A DNA stretch of 64,000 nt, taken from NCBI RefSeq assembly GCF_029369745.1, contig NZ_CP120210.1, forward strand, positions 7,688,001 to 7,752,000, given 5' to 3'. A program made the position numbers and the translations under genes. Source of the stretch: Amycolatopsis sp. QT-25 (GTDB lineage: Bacteria; Actinomycetota; Actinomycetes; Mycobacteriales; Pseudonocardiaceae). Position 1 is the stretch's first letter; the number at the start of each line of letters is the position of its first letter. Of the stretch, positions 35,505 to 43,739 are shown piece after piece. The notes beneath the pieces were generated by a model. That model worked only from the letters and a program-made list of their open reading frames with translations. It was not told the DNA's origin and searched no databases.

Positions 35505-36731
35505 ATGTCCCGCATGACAAAGGCGACAGAAGTGACCGGGGACCTTTCGCCGGGTGTCATCCCCCGCAGCCCCATCGCCAAGACGAGGCTGTTCTTCCGA
35601 CTCCACTGGCACCGCGGCGCGCCGGGACAGGCGACGCCGGACTGGGTGCTGAACTTCTGCTACTCGATGTGGCTGGCGGCGTTCGCCTTCAAGCTGGTGG
35701 GCTCGTCGTGGGACATGTCGTGGCATTTCATGTGGCTACGGGACGACCTCGCCCCACCGCACCTGATCAACACCGTCGGCACGGTGATCATCATGGTGCT
35801 GGTGGCGATCCACAGCTACACCGGGATGGGCGCCGACCGGCGTTCGCTGCGATTGATGCAGACCGGGCTCGTGGTGTTCCTCATCGCGGCGCCGCTGGAC
35901 GTCATCAACCACCGCGTGAACGGTCTCGACCTGACCGCGTGGAGCCCGTCGCACATGATGCTCTACATCGGAACGGGCATCATGCAGGCCGGTGTGCTCA
36001 TGGGCTGGCTGAAGTACGCGAAACCCGGCCGGACGCGCACCGGTGTCCTGATCGGACTGTGGGCGTTCTTCCTGGAGAACACGTTCTTCCCGAACGGCCA
36101 GCAGGAGTACGGCATCCTCGGCCTGCGCGCCTGGGAGCGCGGCACACCCGAGGCCGAGCCGGAACTGCTGAACTTCGCCGCCGCCCAGATCGGGCATCCG
36201 GTCGACAGGGTGGCCGTCGAGTACTTCACGATGCCGATCGACGACTGGGTGTACCCGCTCTGGGGCATCGGCGTGATGGCCCTGATCTTCGCGCTGGCGC
36301 GGCACACCACCGGCTTCCGCTGGGCGGGGACGACGGTCGCCGCCGCCTACCTCGGCTACCGGCTGGTGATGTGGCCGCTGCTGCTCGGGATGGGCTTCCC
36401 GATCTCGACCGTGCCGTTCTACCTGCTGGCCGTCGGCCTCGCCGTCGACCTGGCGTTCCGTATCGGCCGGGGTCATCCGCTGCTGACGGCGGGCGCCGGC
36501 ACGCTGCTGGTGACGGCGTTCGGCTACGGGATGCTGTGGGTGCAGTCGCAGTTCCGGCCGTGGATCCTCGGCGACGCGCATACGGAGTCGGCGCCGCCGG
36601 TGGCCTACTGGACGGCCGCGGTCTGCCTGGTCGGCGCCGGTGCGCTGTGGGCCGCCGCCGGACCGGGGACGCGGGCGGTGAACTCGCTGCTGGAAAAGCG
36701 CCGCGAGAAGACGACGCTGCCGATCGCCTGA
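35505..36731 (+). CDS. multi-pass integral membrane protein of unknown function
   Basis: The 408-residue protein has about 10 hydrophobic segments. Conserved-looking polar groups sit in the membrane: SSWDMSWHFMWLRDD near residue 65, LDVINHRVNG near 125 and WSPSHMMLYIGTG near 145. These His and Asp residues suggest a metal or haem site but no known motif is complete. The ATG at 35505 has AGGGAAG upstream; the ATG at 35514 is an alternative. It is followed by a family-1 palindrome and then by fba on the other strand. I do not assign a function. Confidence 0.75.
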   Translation: MSRMTKATEVTGDLSPGVIPRSPIAKTRLFFRLHWHRGAPGQATPDWVLNFCYSMWLAAFAFKLVGSSWDMSWHFMWLRDDLAPPHLINTVGTVIIMVLVAIHSYTGMGADRRSLRLMQTGLVVFLIAAPLDVINHRVNGLDLTAWSPSHMMLYIGTGIMQAGVLMGWLKYAKPGRTRTGVLIGLWAFFLENTFFPNGQQEYGILGLRAWERGTPEAEPELLNFAAAQIGHPVDRVAVEYFTMPIDDWVYPLWGIGVMALIFALARHTTGFRWAGTTVAAAYLGYRLVMWPLLLGMGFPISTVPFYLLAVGLAVDLAFRIGRGHPLLTAGAGTLLVTAFGYGMLWVQSQFRPWILGDAHTESAPPVAYWTAAVCLVGAGALWAAAGPGTRAVNSLLEKRREKTTLPIA

Positions 36732-36738
36732 GGCTCTG

Positions 36739-36795
36739 AGTACGTGAAGGCCCCCTTCATTGCGTCTAGCGCAATGAAGGGGGCCTTCACGTACT
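36739..36795. repeat. family-1 palindrome, copy 5
   Basis: The arms are 36739-36764 and 36770-36795, 26 bp and perfect, with loop TCTAG. The left arm contains TACGTGAAGGCCCCCTTCAT. It lies between the convergent stops of the membrane-protein gene and fba. Confidence 0.93.
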
Positions 36796-36825
36796 TCCGC
36801 GTTCAGAGGACTGAACGCGGACCGG

Positions 36826-37854
36826 TCAGAGCTTCTTGCCCGCCGACCCCAGCGACTGAGCGGCCTCGACGATGCGCGCGGCCATGCCGGCCTCGGCGGC
36901 CTTCAGGTAGCTACGCGGGTCGTAGACCTTCTTGTTGCCGACCTCGCCGTCGATCTTCAGGACGCCGTCGTAGTTCTTGAAGAAGTGGTCCGCGATGGGA
37001 CGGGTGAAGGCGTACTGCGTGTCGGTGTCGACGTTCATCTTCACGACGCCGTAGGACACCGCCTCGCGGATCTCCTCCGGCAGCGAGCCGGAACCGCCGT
37101 GGAAGACCAGCTCGAACGGCTTCGAACCGGCCGGGAGGCCGAGCTTCTTCGACGCCGCCTCCTGGCCGCCCTTGAGCACGTCCGGGCGCAGCTTCACGTT
37201 GCCGGGCTTGTAGACGCCGTGCACGTTGCCGAAGGTCGCGGCCAGCAGGTAGCGGCCGTTCTCGCCGGAGCCGAGCGCGTCGATCGTCTTCAGGAAGTCG
37301 CCCTCGGCGGTGTACAGCTTCTCGTTGATCTCGGCCTCGACGCCGTCTTCCTCGCCGCCGACGACACCGATCTCGACCTCGAGGACGATGTTCGCGGCCG
37401 CGGCCTTGGCGAGCAGTTCCTGCGCGATCTCGAGGTTCTCGTCGAGGTCGATCGCGGAGCCGTCCCACATGTGGCTCTGGAACAGCGGGTGCTGACCGTT
37501 CTTGACGCGCTCCGCCGAGATCTCGATCAGCGGGCGGACGAAGCCGTCGAGCTTGTCCTTGGGGCAGTGGTCGGTGTGCAGCGCGACGTTCACGTCGTAC
37601 TTGGCGGCGACGACCTGGGCGAACTCGGCGAGCGCGACCGAACCGGTCACCATGTCCTTGACCTTCTGGCCGGACGCGAACTCCGCGCCGCCGGTGGAGA
37701 ACTGGATGATCCCGTCGCTCTCCGCCTCGGCGAACCCGCGGATGGCGGCGTTCAGGGTCTCCGACGAGGTCACGTTGATGGCCGGGTAGGCGAATTCGTT
37801 CGCCTTCGCCCGGTCGAGCATCTCCGCGTAGACCTCGGGGGTGGCGATGGGCAT
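36826..37854 (-). CDS. fba: class II fructose-bisphosphate aldolase
   Basis: The 342-residue zinc enzyme cleaves fructose 1,6-bisphosphate into triose phosphates. NVALHTDHCPKDKL carries the catalytic Asp and zinc His; EVEIGVVGGEEDGVEAE supplies a conserved Glu; LVFHGGSGSLPEEI has another zinc His and the phosphate loop; VKMNVDTDTQYAFTRPI is also typical. The protein begins MPIATPEVYAEMLDRAK, the actinobacterial start. GAGGAG lies upstream of the ATG. Confidence 0.98.
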   Translation of the reverse strand: MPIATPEVYAEMLDRAKANEFAYPAINVTSSETLNAAIRGFAEAESDGIIQFSTGGAEFASGQKVKDMVTGSVALAEFAQVVAAKYDVNVALHTDHCPKDKLDGFVRPLIEISAERVKNGQHPLFQSHMWDGSAIDLDENLEIAQELLAKAAAANIVLEVEIGVVGGEEDGVEAEINEKLYTAEGDFLKTIDALGSGENGRYLLAATFGNVHGVYKPGNVKLRPDVLKGGQEAASKKLGLPAGSKPFELVFHGGSGSLPEEIREAVSYGVVKMNVDTDTQYAFTRPIADHFFKNYDGVLKIDGEVGNKKVYDPRSYLKAAEAGMAARIVEAAQSLGSAGKKL

Positions 37855-37937
37855 CGTTTACTCCTCCTCGAAGCAGGCTGGTGCACCTCTCGGCCGCATC
37901 GTACGAGGTCGGCCGGGAGGTGCCTACAGCCGTCGTG

Positions 37938-38759
37938 TCAGAGGAGGACGCCGGCGAGCGCCCGGTAGACCGGCAGGGGGTCTTGGTTCAGTACCTGGAT
38001 GGTGACGTGGTCCGCCCCGGCTTCGATATGCGCGGTGACGCCGCGGGCGACCGTCTCGGCGTCGCCGTGCACGGCCAGCGCGTCGACCAGCTTGTCGCTG
38101 CCCTCACCCGTCAGGTCCTCGTCGGTGAAGCCGAGTTTCCGCAGGGAGTTCGTGTAGTTGACGAGGCCGAGGTAGAACTTGACGGAGCCTCGTCCGATCT
38201 CGCGGGCCTTCGCCGGATCGGTCTCCAGGACGACCTTCTGCTCGGGGGCGAGCAGCGGTCCTTCCCCGAGGAGCCCGCGCGCCTGGCGGGTGTGCTCGGG
38301 GGTCGTCAGGTACGGGTGGGCTCCCGTTGTGCGGTCCCCTGCGAGTTCGATCACCTTCGGGCCGAGGGCGGCCAGCGCGCGGCCTTCGACGGGCACTCCG
38401 GCGGCGTCGAGCGCGTCGAGGTACTCGACCAGCGCGGTGTACGGCTTCTTGAACTCCGCGGTCTGCTCCCGGTGCCCGGCGCCGATACCGAGCAAGAACC
38501 GGTCCGGGTGCTTCGCGGCGATGCGCTTGTACGACTCGGCGACCGTGGCCGCGTCGTCCTGCCAGATGTTGACGATGCCGGTGGCCACCTTGATCGTCTT
38601 CGTCGCGTCGAGCAGTTCCTCCGCCTTCGCGAGGTCACCCGACGGCGAGCCGCCGATCCAGATGGCGCCGTAGCCGAGTTCCTCCACCTCACGCGCGAGC
38701 TCAGGGGTGAGCACGCCCTCGATCTGCCAGATGCCGATCCTGCCGAGTTCGATTCCCAT
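37938..38759 (-). CDS. LLM-class F420-dependent oxidoreductase (TIGR03620-like)
   Basis: The ATG at 38759 starts MGIELGRIGIWQIEG, matching the family's usual N-terminus, and gives 273 residues; a start 15 bp upstream is possible. The barrel text LGYGAIWIGGSPSGDL, KVATGIVNIWQDDAATVAESY and HPDRFLLGIGAGHREQTAEFKKPY fits actinobacterial F420-dependent reductases of this group. The substrate is unknown. It is divergent from the aldo/keto reductase gene with only 50 bp between them, so they share a promoter region. Confidence 0.88.
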   Translation of the reverse strand: MGIELGRIGIWQIEGVLTPELAREVEELGYGAIWIGGSPSGDLAKAEELLDATKTIKVATGIVNIWQDDAATVAESYKRIAAKHPDRFLLGIGAGHREQTAEFKKPYTALVEYLDALDAAGVPVEGRALAALGPKVIELAGDRTTGAHPYLTTPEHTRQARGLLGEGPLLAPEQKVVLETDPAKAREIGRGSVKFYLGLVNYTNSLRKLGFTDEDLTGEGSDKLVDALAVHGDAETVARGVTAHIEAGADHVTIQVLNQDPLPVYRALAGVLL

Positions 38760-38809
38760 GTACCGGGCCAACACCGCGGGCGGGCGATGTCTTCCCTTAA
38801 GTTCGGGGG

Positions 38810-39721
38810 ATGGCGAAACTCGGCAACACCGACCTCGACGTCCGGGGGATCAACCTGGGCGGGAACGTCTTCGGCTGGACCGCGGACCAGGAGCAGTCCT
38901 TCGCCGTCCTCGACGCCTACACGGCGGCGGGCGGCAACTTCATCGACACCGCCGACCTGTACTCCCGGGGCGGCTCCGAGACGATCATCGGTGACTGGCT
39001 GGCCCGGCGCGGCCGCCGTGACGACGTCGTCATCGCGACCAAGACCGGCATGTGGGACGAGCGGAAGGGGCTGTCGGCGGCGAACATCGCGGCGGCGGCC
39101 GAAGACTCGCTGCGCCGGCTCCGTATCGATCACATCGACCTCTACTACGCGCACATCGACGATCCGGAGACCCCGATCGAGGAGACGCTGCGAGCCTTCG
39201 ACGCGCTCGTGCGCGCGGGCAAGGTGCGCTACGTCGCGGCGTCGAACTACTCCGCCGAACGGCTGGGCGAAGCACTGTCCATTTCGGACCGTGAGGGGCT
39301 GGCGAAGTACGTCGCGCTGCAACCGCACTACAACCTCGTCGAGCGGGACTACGAGCAGGACCTGGCGCCGACGGTCGAACGCGAGAACCTGACCACCCTG
39401 CCGTATTTCTCGCTGGCAAAAGGTTTCCTCGCCGGAAAGTACCGATCGAAGGACGACCTCGGCGACAGCCCGCGCGCTGCCCGCGCTTCGTCCTATTTGG
39501 ACGAACGAGGCGAGCGGGTGCTCTTGGCGCTCGACGAAATCGCGGCCTCCCGCGGCGTCTCGGTCGCGGCCGTCTCGCTCGCATGGCTGTTCGCTCAGCC
39601 GACCGTCACCGCGCCCATCGCGAGCGCCCGCTCGGTCGAGCAGCTGACCGACCTCCTGCCCGCCGTCGACCTGGACCTCACCCCTGCCGAGGTCGACGCC
39701 CTCACCGCCGCGTCGCGCTGA
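38810..39721 (+). CDS. aldo/keto reductase
   Basis: The 303-residue NADPH-dependent reductase has the family features: GGNFIDTADLYSRGGSETIIGDWL (catalytic Asp and Tyr), a RRDDVVIATKTG lysine, DHIDLYYAHIDDPETPIEETLRAF (His) and VAASNYSAERLGEAL. The C-terminal IASARSVEQLTDLLPAVDLDL binds NADPH. It should reduce an aldehyde or ketone. A family-2 palindrome begins 9 bp after the stop. Confidence 0.93.
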   Translation: MAKLGNTDLDVRGINLGGNVFGWTADQEQSFAVLDAYTAAGGNFIDTADLYSRGGSETIIGDWLARRGRRDDVVIATKTGMWDERKGLSAANIAAAAEDSLRRLRIDHIDLYYAHIDDPETPIEETLRAFDALVRAGKVRYVAASNYSAERLGEALSISDREGLAKYVALQPHYNLVERDYEQDLAPTVERENLTTLPYFSLAKGFLAGKYRSKDDLGDSPRAARASSYLDERGERVLLALDEIAASRGVSVAAVSLAWLFAQPTVTAPIASARSVEQLTDLLPAVDLDLTPAEVDALTAASR

Positions 39722-39729
39722 CCCCTCCC

Positions 39730-39825
39730 GCAATTCGTCACCTGCTTGCGCGCACTACCCCCGCAAGCAGGTGACGAATTGCGATGGTTCGCATCGCCGA
39801 CTATCGCAAGCGGGTGACGAATTGC
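39730..39825. repeat. family-2 palindrome, copy 1, plus a lone third arm
   Basis: The arms are 39730-39750 and 39762-39782, 21 bp and perfect; the left starts GCAATTCGTCACCTGCTTGC. A further right arm with one mismatch lies at 39805-39825. It is between two plus-strand genes and may terminate the reductase transcript. Confidence 0.92.
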
Positions 39826-39829
39826 GGAC

Positions 39830-39857
39830 TTACTTGTGGGTAGCTTACTCCGGGTAG
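39830..39857. promoter_or_regulatory. repeated TTACT..GGGTAG motifs before the SDR operon
   Basis: TTACTTGTGGGTAG at 39830-39843 and TTACTCCGGGTAG at 39845-39857 are 15 bp apart. A similar TACTGACGGGTAG lies before the Baeyer-Villiger monooxygenase gene. The TTAC/GTAG halves are roughly inverted, as in TetR sites for lipid or steroid genes. The regulator is not in this window. Confidence 0.5.
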
Positions 39858-39903
39858 GTTGCGGTACCGTCCGAAAGCCTTAGGGCTCGGACGAGGAGGC
39901 AAC

Positions 39904-40803
39904 GTGGCCAAGAACAGCGTGAACGGCAAGGTCGTCCTGATCACCGGCGCCGCCAGGGGCATCGGCGCGGGGCTCGCCGAACGCCTGGCCGCGCAGGGCG
40001 CGAAGGTGGCCCTGGTCGGCATCGAAGCCAAGGAGCAGCAGGCGGTCGCCGACAAGATCGGCCCCGGCGCGCACGCCTGGGAAGCCGACGTCACCAGCTG
40101 GGACGACCTCGAGCGGGCCACCGCCGGTGTCGTCGAGCACTTCGGCGGCATCGACATCGTCATCGCCAACGCCGGCATCGCGACCTCCGGCTTCGTCCGG
40201 TCGGTGGATCCGGCGGCCTTCGAGAAGGTCATCGAGGTCGACCTCCTGGGTGTCTGGCGCACCTTCCGCGTCACCCTTCCGCACGTCATCGACCGCAAGG
40301 GTTACCTGCTCGCGATCTCCTCGCTGGCCGCGATCACCCACGCGCCCGGCATGGCCAACTACGCCGCGGCGAAAGCGGGCGTCGAGGCGTTCTGCAACAG
40401 CTTCCGCGCCGAAGTCGCGCACCTCGGCGTGAAGGTCGGCGTCGCGCATCCGACCTGGATCCGCACCGACCTCGTCGAAAGCGCCGACCAGCACCCGGTC
40501 TTCGGCAAGCTCCGCGCCGGCATGCCCGGTCTGCTGGGCAAGACCTACCCGCTGTCCGTCGCGCTCGACCATCTCCAGGCCGGCGTCACCAAACGCGCCC
40601 GCACCGTGCATGTGCCCCGCTGGGTCGGCGGGCTCAAGCTGATCCGCGCGTTCCTGCCGCCGATCATCGAGATCGGCGCGAAGGGCCGGATCAAGAAGGC
40701 CGACGCCGCCGCGCTCATGGACATCGAGGAGCGCGGCGCGTACGAATCTTCGATAACCGGCCAAGCAGGCCGGGCGGCTACAGCGCCGAACCTGAAGGGC
40801 TGA
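39904..40803 (+). CDS. SDR-family oxidoreductase
   Basis: The GTG at 39904 has GAGGAGG seven bases upstream and gives 299 residues; an in-frame ATG at 39859 lacks a ribosome site. GAARGIGAGLAERL binds NAD(P), VIANAGIAT is the NAG motif, and ISSLAAITHAPGMANYAAAKAG holds catalytic Ser, Tyr and Lys. The C-terminal extension (VHVPRWVGGLKLIRAFLPPII) is like SDRs of monooxygenase gene clusters such as mycobacterial mymA. It should oxidise a secondary alcohol to the ketone used by the Baeyer-Villiger enzyme next but one. This link is inference. Confidence 0.9.
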   Translation: MAKNSVNGKVVLITGAARGIGAGLAERLAAQGAKVALVGIEAKEQQAVADKIGPGAHAWEADVTSWDDLERATAGVVEHFGGIDIVIANAGIATSGFVRSVDPAAFEKVIEVDLLGVWRTFRVTLPHVIDRKGYLLAISSLAAITHAPGMANYAAAKAGVEAFCNSFRAEVAHLGVKVGVAHPTWIRTDLVESADQHPVFGKLRAGMPGLLGKTYPLSVALDHLQAGVTKRARTVHVPRWVGGLKLIRAFLPPIIEIGAKGRIKKADAAALMDIEERGAYESSITGQAGRAATAPNLKG

Positions 40804-40809
40804 CCACCC

Positions 40810-41322
40810 ATGTCCCGTCGCGACCAGATCCGCATGACGCCCGACGAGCTCACCGCGTACCTCGACGAGCAGAAGGTCGTCAACGTCGCGACGATCGGCC
40901 CGAACGGCCGCCCGCATCTGGCGCCACTCTGGTACTACCCACACGAGTCGGGCATCGCGACCTGGACTTATGGCTCTTCCCAGAAGGCGAAGAACCTGGA
41001 GCGCGACCCGCGCGCCACGGTGCTCATCGAGGACGGCGAAGGCTACGACAAGCTCCGCGGAATTTCCTTCGAAGCCGACGTCGAGGTCGTCACCGATACG
41101 GCCGCGGTCACTCGGATGGGTATCGAGCTCATGCAACGGTACGCGGGCGCACCGCCCGAAACACGCATTCCCGCTGAGGGTGCATCAGACCAGCCGGGCG
41201 ACCCCGTCCCGGACGAGCTCGCGGGCTTCATCGGCAAGCAGGCCCCGAAGCGGATCGGGTTGATTTTCCGCCCGACGAAGATCACGAGCTGGGATCACAC
41301 GAAGCTCGGCGGGACATACTGA
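40810..41322 (+). CDS. pyridoxamine 5'-phosphate oxidase-like (PPOX) F420/FMN protein
   Basis: The 170-residue protein is a split-barrel flavin or F420 binder: MTPDELTAYLDEQKVVNVATIGPNGRPHLAPLWYY, then NLERDPRATVLIEDGEGYDKLRGISFEADVEV. These occur in actinobacterial PPOX proteins that may reduce small molecules. It begins 6 bp after the SDR stop, so the two are co-transcribed. The exact cofactor and reaction are unknown. Confidence 0.85.
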   Translation: MSRRDQIRMTPDELTAYLDEQKVVNVATIGPNGRPHLAPLWYYPHESGIATWTYGSSQKAKNLERDPRATVLIEDGEGYDKLRGISFEADVEVVTDTAAVTRMGIELMQRYAGAPPETRIPAEGASDQPGDPVPDELAGFIGKQAPKRIGLIFRPTKITSWDHTKLGGTY

Positions 41323-41355
41323 CGGGTAGGTAGTACTAGCAAGTAACTGTTACTT
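41317..41355. promoter_or_regulatory. motifs before the monooxygenase gene
   Basis: TACTGACGGGTAG (41317-41329) overlaps the PPOX stop and repeats the motif found before the SDR gene. AAGTAAC-T-GTTACTT (41341-41355) is a perfect 7-bp palindrome. Both lie 50-90 bp before the monooxygenase start and may be operators for an internal promoter. Confidence 0.5.
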
Positions 41356-41403
41356 GAGGTAACGTCATCTGGGCACCGACGCCTCGAAGTGGAGGATTGC
41401 CAG

Positions 41404-42876
41404 ATGACCGAGCGATTCAAGGTCGTGATCGTGGGCACCGGTTTTTCCGGGCTCGGCCAGGCCATCCAGCTCGAAAAAGCCGGGATCTCCGACTACGTGA
41501 TCCTGGAGAAGGCGGACGAAGTCGGCGGTACGTGGCGCGACAACTCGTACCCCGGCTGCGCCTGCGACGTGCAGTCCCACATGTACTCGTTCTCCTACGA
41601 GCAGAACCCGGACTGGTCGCGGTCGTTCTCGCCCGCCCCGGAGATCTTCCAGTACCTCAAGGACGTCACCGACAAGTACCGGTTGCGGCGCAAGATCCGG
41701 TTCGGCGTCGAACTCACCGGCGCCACCTGGGACGACACCGCGCGCCGCTGGCGAGTCCACACCGAATCCGGTCAGGACATCGAGGCTCAGTTCGTCGTCT
41801 CCGGCGTCGGCGGCCTGCACATCCCGCAGGTGCCCAAGCTGCCCGGCATCGAGACCTTCAAGGGCCAGACCTGGCACTCCGCGCAGTGGAACCACGAATA
41901 CGACCTTCGTGGCAAGAAGGTCGCCGTGGTCGGCACCGGCGCCAGCGCGATCCAGTTCGTCCCGCGGATCGCCCCCGAGGTCGACGAGCTGACGCTGTTC
42001 CAGCGCACGCCGCCGTGGATCATGCCGAAGCCCGACCACGCCATGCCCGGCTGGGCCAGGACCGCGTTCCGCCGCGTCCCCGGCGTGCAACGGCTCTACC
42101 GCCACGCGCTCTACTGGTTCCTCGAACTGCGCGCCGTCGGCTTCAACGGCCACCCCGCGATCATGAAGGCGGGCGAGGTGATCGCGAAGCGCCACATCGG
42201 CAAGGCCATCAAGGATCCGAAGCTGCGCGAGAAGGTCACCCCCGACTACACCATGGGCTGCAAGCGGGTGCTGATCTCCAACGACTACTACCCGGCGATC
42301 AATCGGTCCAATGTAGACGTCAACACCGAAGGCGTGCGCGAGGTCAAGGCGCACAGTGTCGTCGATGGCAACGGTGTCGAGCACGAAGTCGACGCGATCG
42401 TCTACGGCACCGGTTTCAAGGTCACGGATGCCTTGGAATACCTGGACATCACCGGGGTCGACGGCCGTGACCTCGCCAAGGAGTGGGCCACCGAGGGGAT
42501 GCACACGCACAAGGGCATCACCGTTTCCGGTTTTCCCAACCTGTTCTTCCTCCTCGGCCCGAACACCGCACTGGGCCACAACTCCGTGGTCTTCATGATC
42601 GAGTCGCAGGCGCGGTACGTCGTCGACGCGATCAAGCTCGCCGATTCGCGGGGTGCCGCCGCGCTCGACGTCCGCGCCGGTGTGCAGGAGAAGTTCCAGC
42701 GCGAGATCCAGGACAAACTCGTCAAGGGCGTGTGGACCCAGGGCGGCTGCAAGAGCTGGTACCTCGACGCGAAGGGCGTCAACCGGACGATCTGGCCCGG
42801 GTTCACCTGGCGCTACTGGCTCGAGACCCGCAAGGTCGACCCGAGCGACTATGAACTCAGCGGGCGTGCCTCGTGA
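41404..42876 (+). CDS. Baeyer-Villiger-type flavin monooxygenase
   Basis: The ATG at 41404 has GTGGAGG upstream and gives 490 residues. There are two Rossmann sites: VVIVGTGFSGLGQA at the N-terminus for FAD and KVAVVGTGASAIQ near 175 for NADPH. Between them is FKGQTWHSAQWN (152-163), which fits the Baeyer-Villiger fingerprint FxGxxxHxxxW. ADEVGGTWRDNSYPGCACDV is also typical. Such enzymes insert oxygen next to a ketone to give an ester or lactone. It follows an SDR that could make that ketone. Confidence 0.93.
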   Translation: MTERFKVVIVGTGFSGLGQAIQLEKAGISDYVILEKADEVGGTWRDNSYPGCACDVQSHMYSFSYEQNPDWSRSFSPAPEIFQYLKDVTDKYRLRRKIRFGVELTGATWDDTARRWRVHTESGQDIEAQFVVSGVGGLHIPQVPKLPGIETFKGQTWHSAQWNHEYDLRGKKVAVVGTGASAIQFVPRIAPEVDELTLFQRTPPWIMPKPDHAMPGWARTAFRRVPGVQRLYRHALYWFLELRAVGFNGHPAIMKAGEVIAKRHIGKAIKDPKLREKVTPDYTMGCKRVLISNDYYPAINRSNVDVNTEGVREVKAHSVVDGNGVEHEVDAIVYGTGFKVTDALEYLDITGVDGRDLAKEWATEGMHTHKGITVSGFPNLFFLLGPNTALGHNSVVFMIESQARYVVDAIKLADSRGAAALDVRAGVQEKFQREIQDKLVKGVWTQGGCKSWYLDAKGVNRTIWPGFTWRYWLETRKVDPSDYELSGRAS

Positions 42877-43739
42877 CGGACCACGAACAGGTCGTTCTGC
42901 ACGCGCGCGACGTCGAGTTCGACTGGGCGGCGCTGCCGATGCACTGGATCCCGGGCGAACCGCAGGCGACGCACACGATCAACGTGCTGCATCTGGCGTT
43001 GCCGGAGGGCGAACGCTGGTTCGTCGAGGTGTTCAAACAGGCCGTGCCGCTGATCCGCGACGAGCGGCTCAAGGAGGACGTTCTCGGCTTCATCGGCCAG
43101 GAAGCCATGCACGCGGAGGCGCACGATGGCGCCGCGGAACACCTCGAAGCGGCGGGTGTCCACGTGCGGCCGTACGTCGCGCAGATGGAGTGGATGTTCC
43201 GCCGCCTGCTCGGCGACCGCGACCTTTCCGCCGAGCGGCGTGAGGAATGGCTGATCGAACGGCTCGCGATCATCGCCGCGATCGAGCACTACACCGCTTT
43301 CCTCGGCCAGTGGATCCTCGACGCCGAAGCGCTCGACAAGGCGGGCGCCGACCCGACGATGCTGGATCTCCTGCGCTGGCACGGCGCCGAGGAGGTCGAG
43401 CACCGCTCTGTCGCCTTCGACCTGTTCATGCACCTCGACGGCCGCTACACCCGCCGTGTGCGCAGCATGCTCGTGGTGACGCCGGTGCTCGCGTGGGTTT
43501 TCCTGCGGGGCACCAGGTTCCTCATGCAGAACGATCCGACGCGGCCGGGCATGACGAGTTTCCGGACCTATCTGCGCGCCGCGAAGCTCGGTCTGCTGCC
43601 CTCGGGCAAGCAGTTGCGGCGTGAGATCCGGCCGTACTTCCGGAAGTCGTACCATCCGACCGAAACCGGCGACACCGATCAAGCCGTCGCGTATCTCGCG
43701 AGTTCGCCGGCCGCGCTGGCCGCCGTCGAACCACAGTGA
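42873..43739 (+). CDS. PF10118 'metal-dependent hydrolase' with a diiron ferritin-like motif
   Basis: The 288-residue protein matches the family usually named predicted metal-dependent hydrolase. Helices carry a full diiron-carboxylate pattern: Glu52 (RWFVEVFK), Glu77-x-x-His80 (GQEAMHAEAH), Glu138 (AAIEHYTAF) and Glu174-x-x-His177 (EEVEHRSVAFD). This is the E / ExxH / E / ExxH pattern of ferritin-like oxygenases and desaturases. A later hydrophobic part (MLVVTPVLAWVFL) may touch the membrane. The start GTG overlaps the preceding stop by 4 bp, and its own stop overlaps the reductase start by 4 bp. An oxygenase rather than hydrolase role is inference. Confidence 0.85.
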   Translation: MTDHEQVVLHARDVEFDWAALPMHWIPGEPQATHTINVLHLALPEGERWFVEVFKQAVPLIRDERLKEDVLGFIGQEAMHAEAHDGAAEHLEAAGVHVRPYVAQMEWMFRRLLGDRDLSAERREEWLIERLAIIAAIEHYTAFLGQWILDAEALDKAGADPTMLDLLRWHGAEEVEHRSVAFDLFMHLDGRYTRRVRSMLVVTPVLAWVFLRGTRFLMQNDPTRPGMTSFRTYLRAAKLGLLPSGKQLRREIRPYFRKSYHPTETGDTDQAVAYLASSPAALAAVEPQ

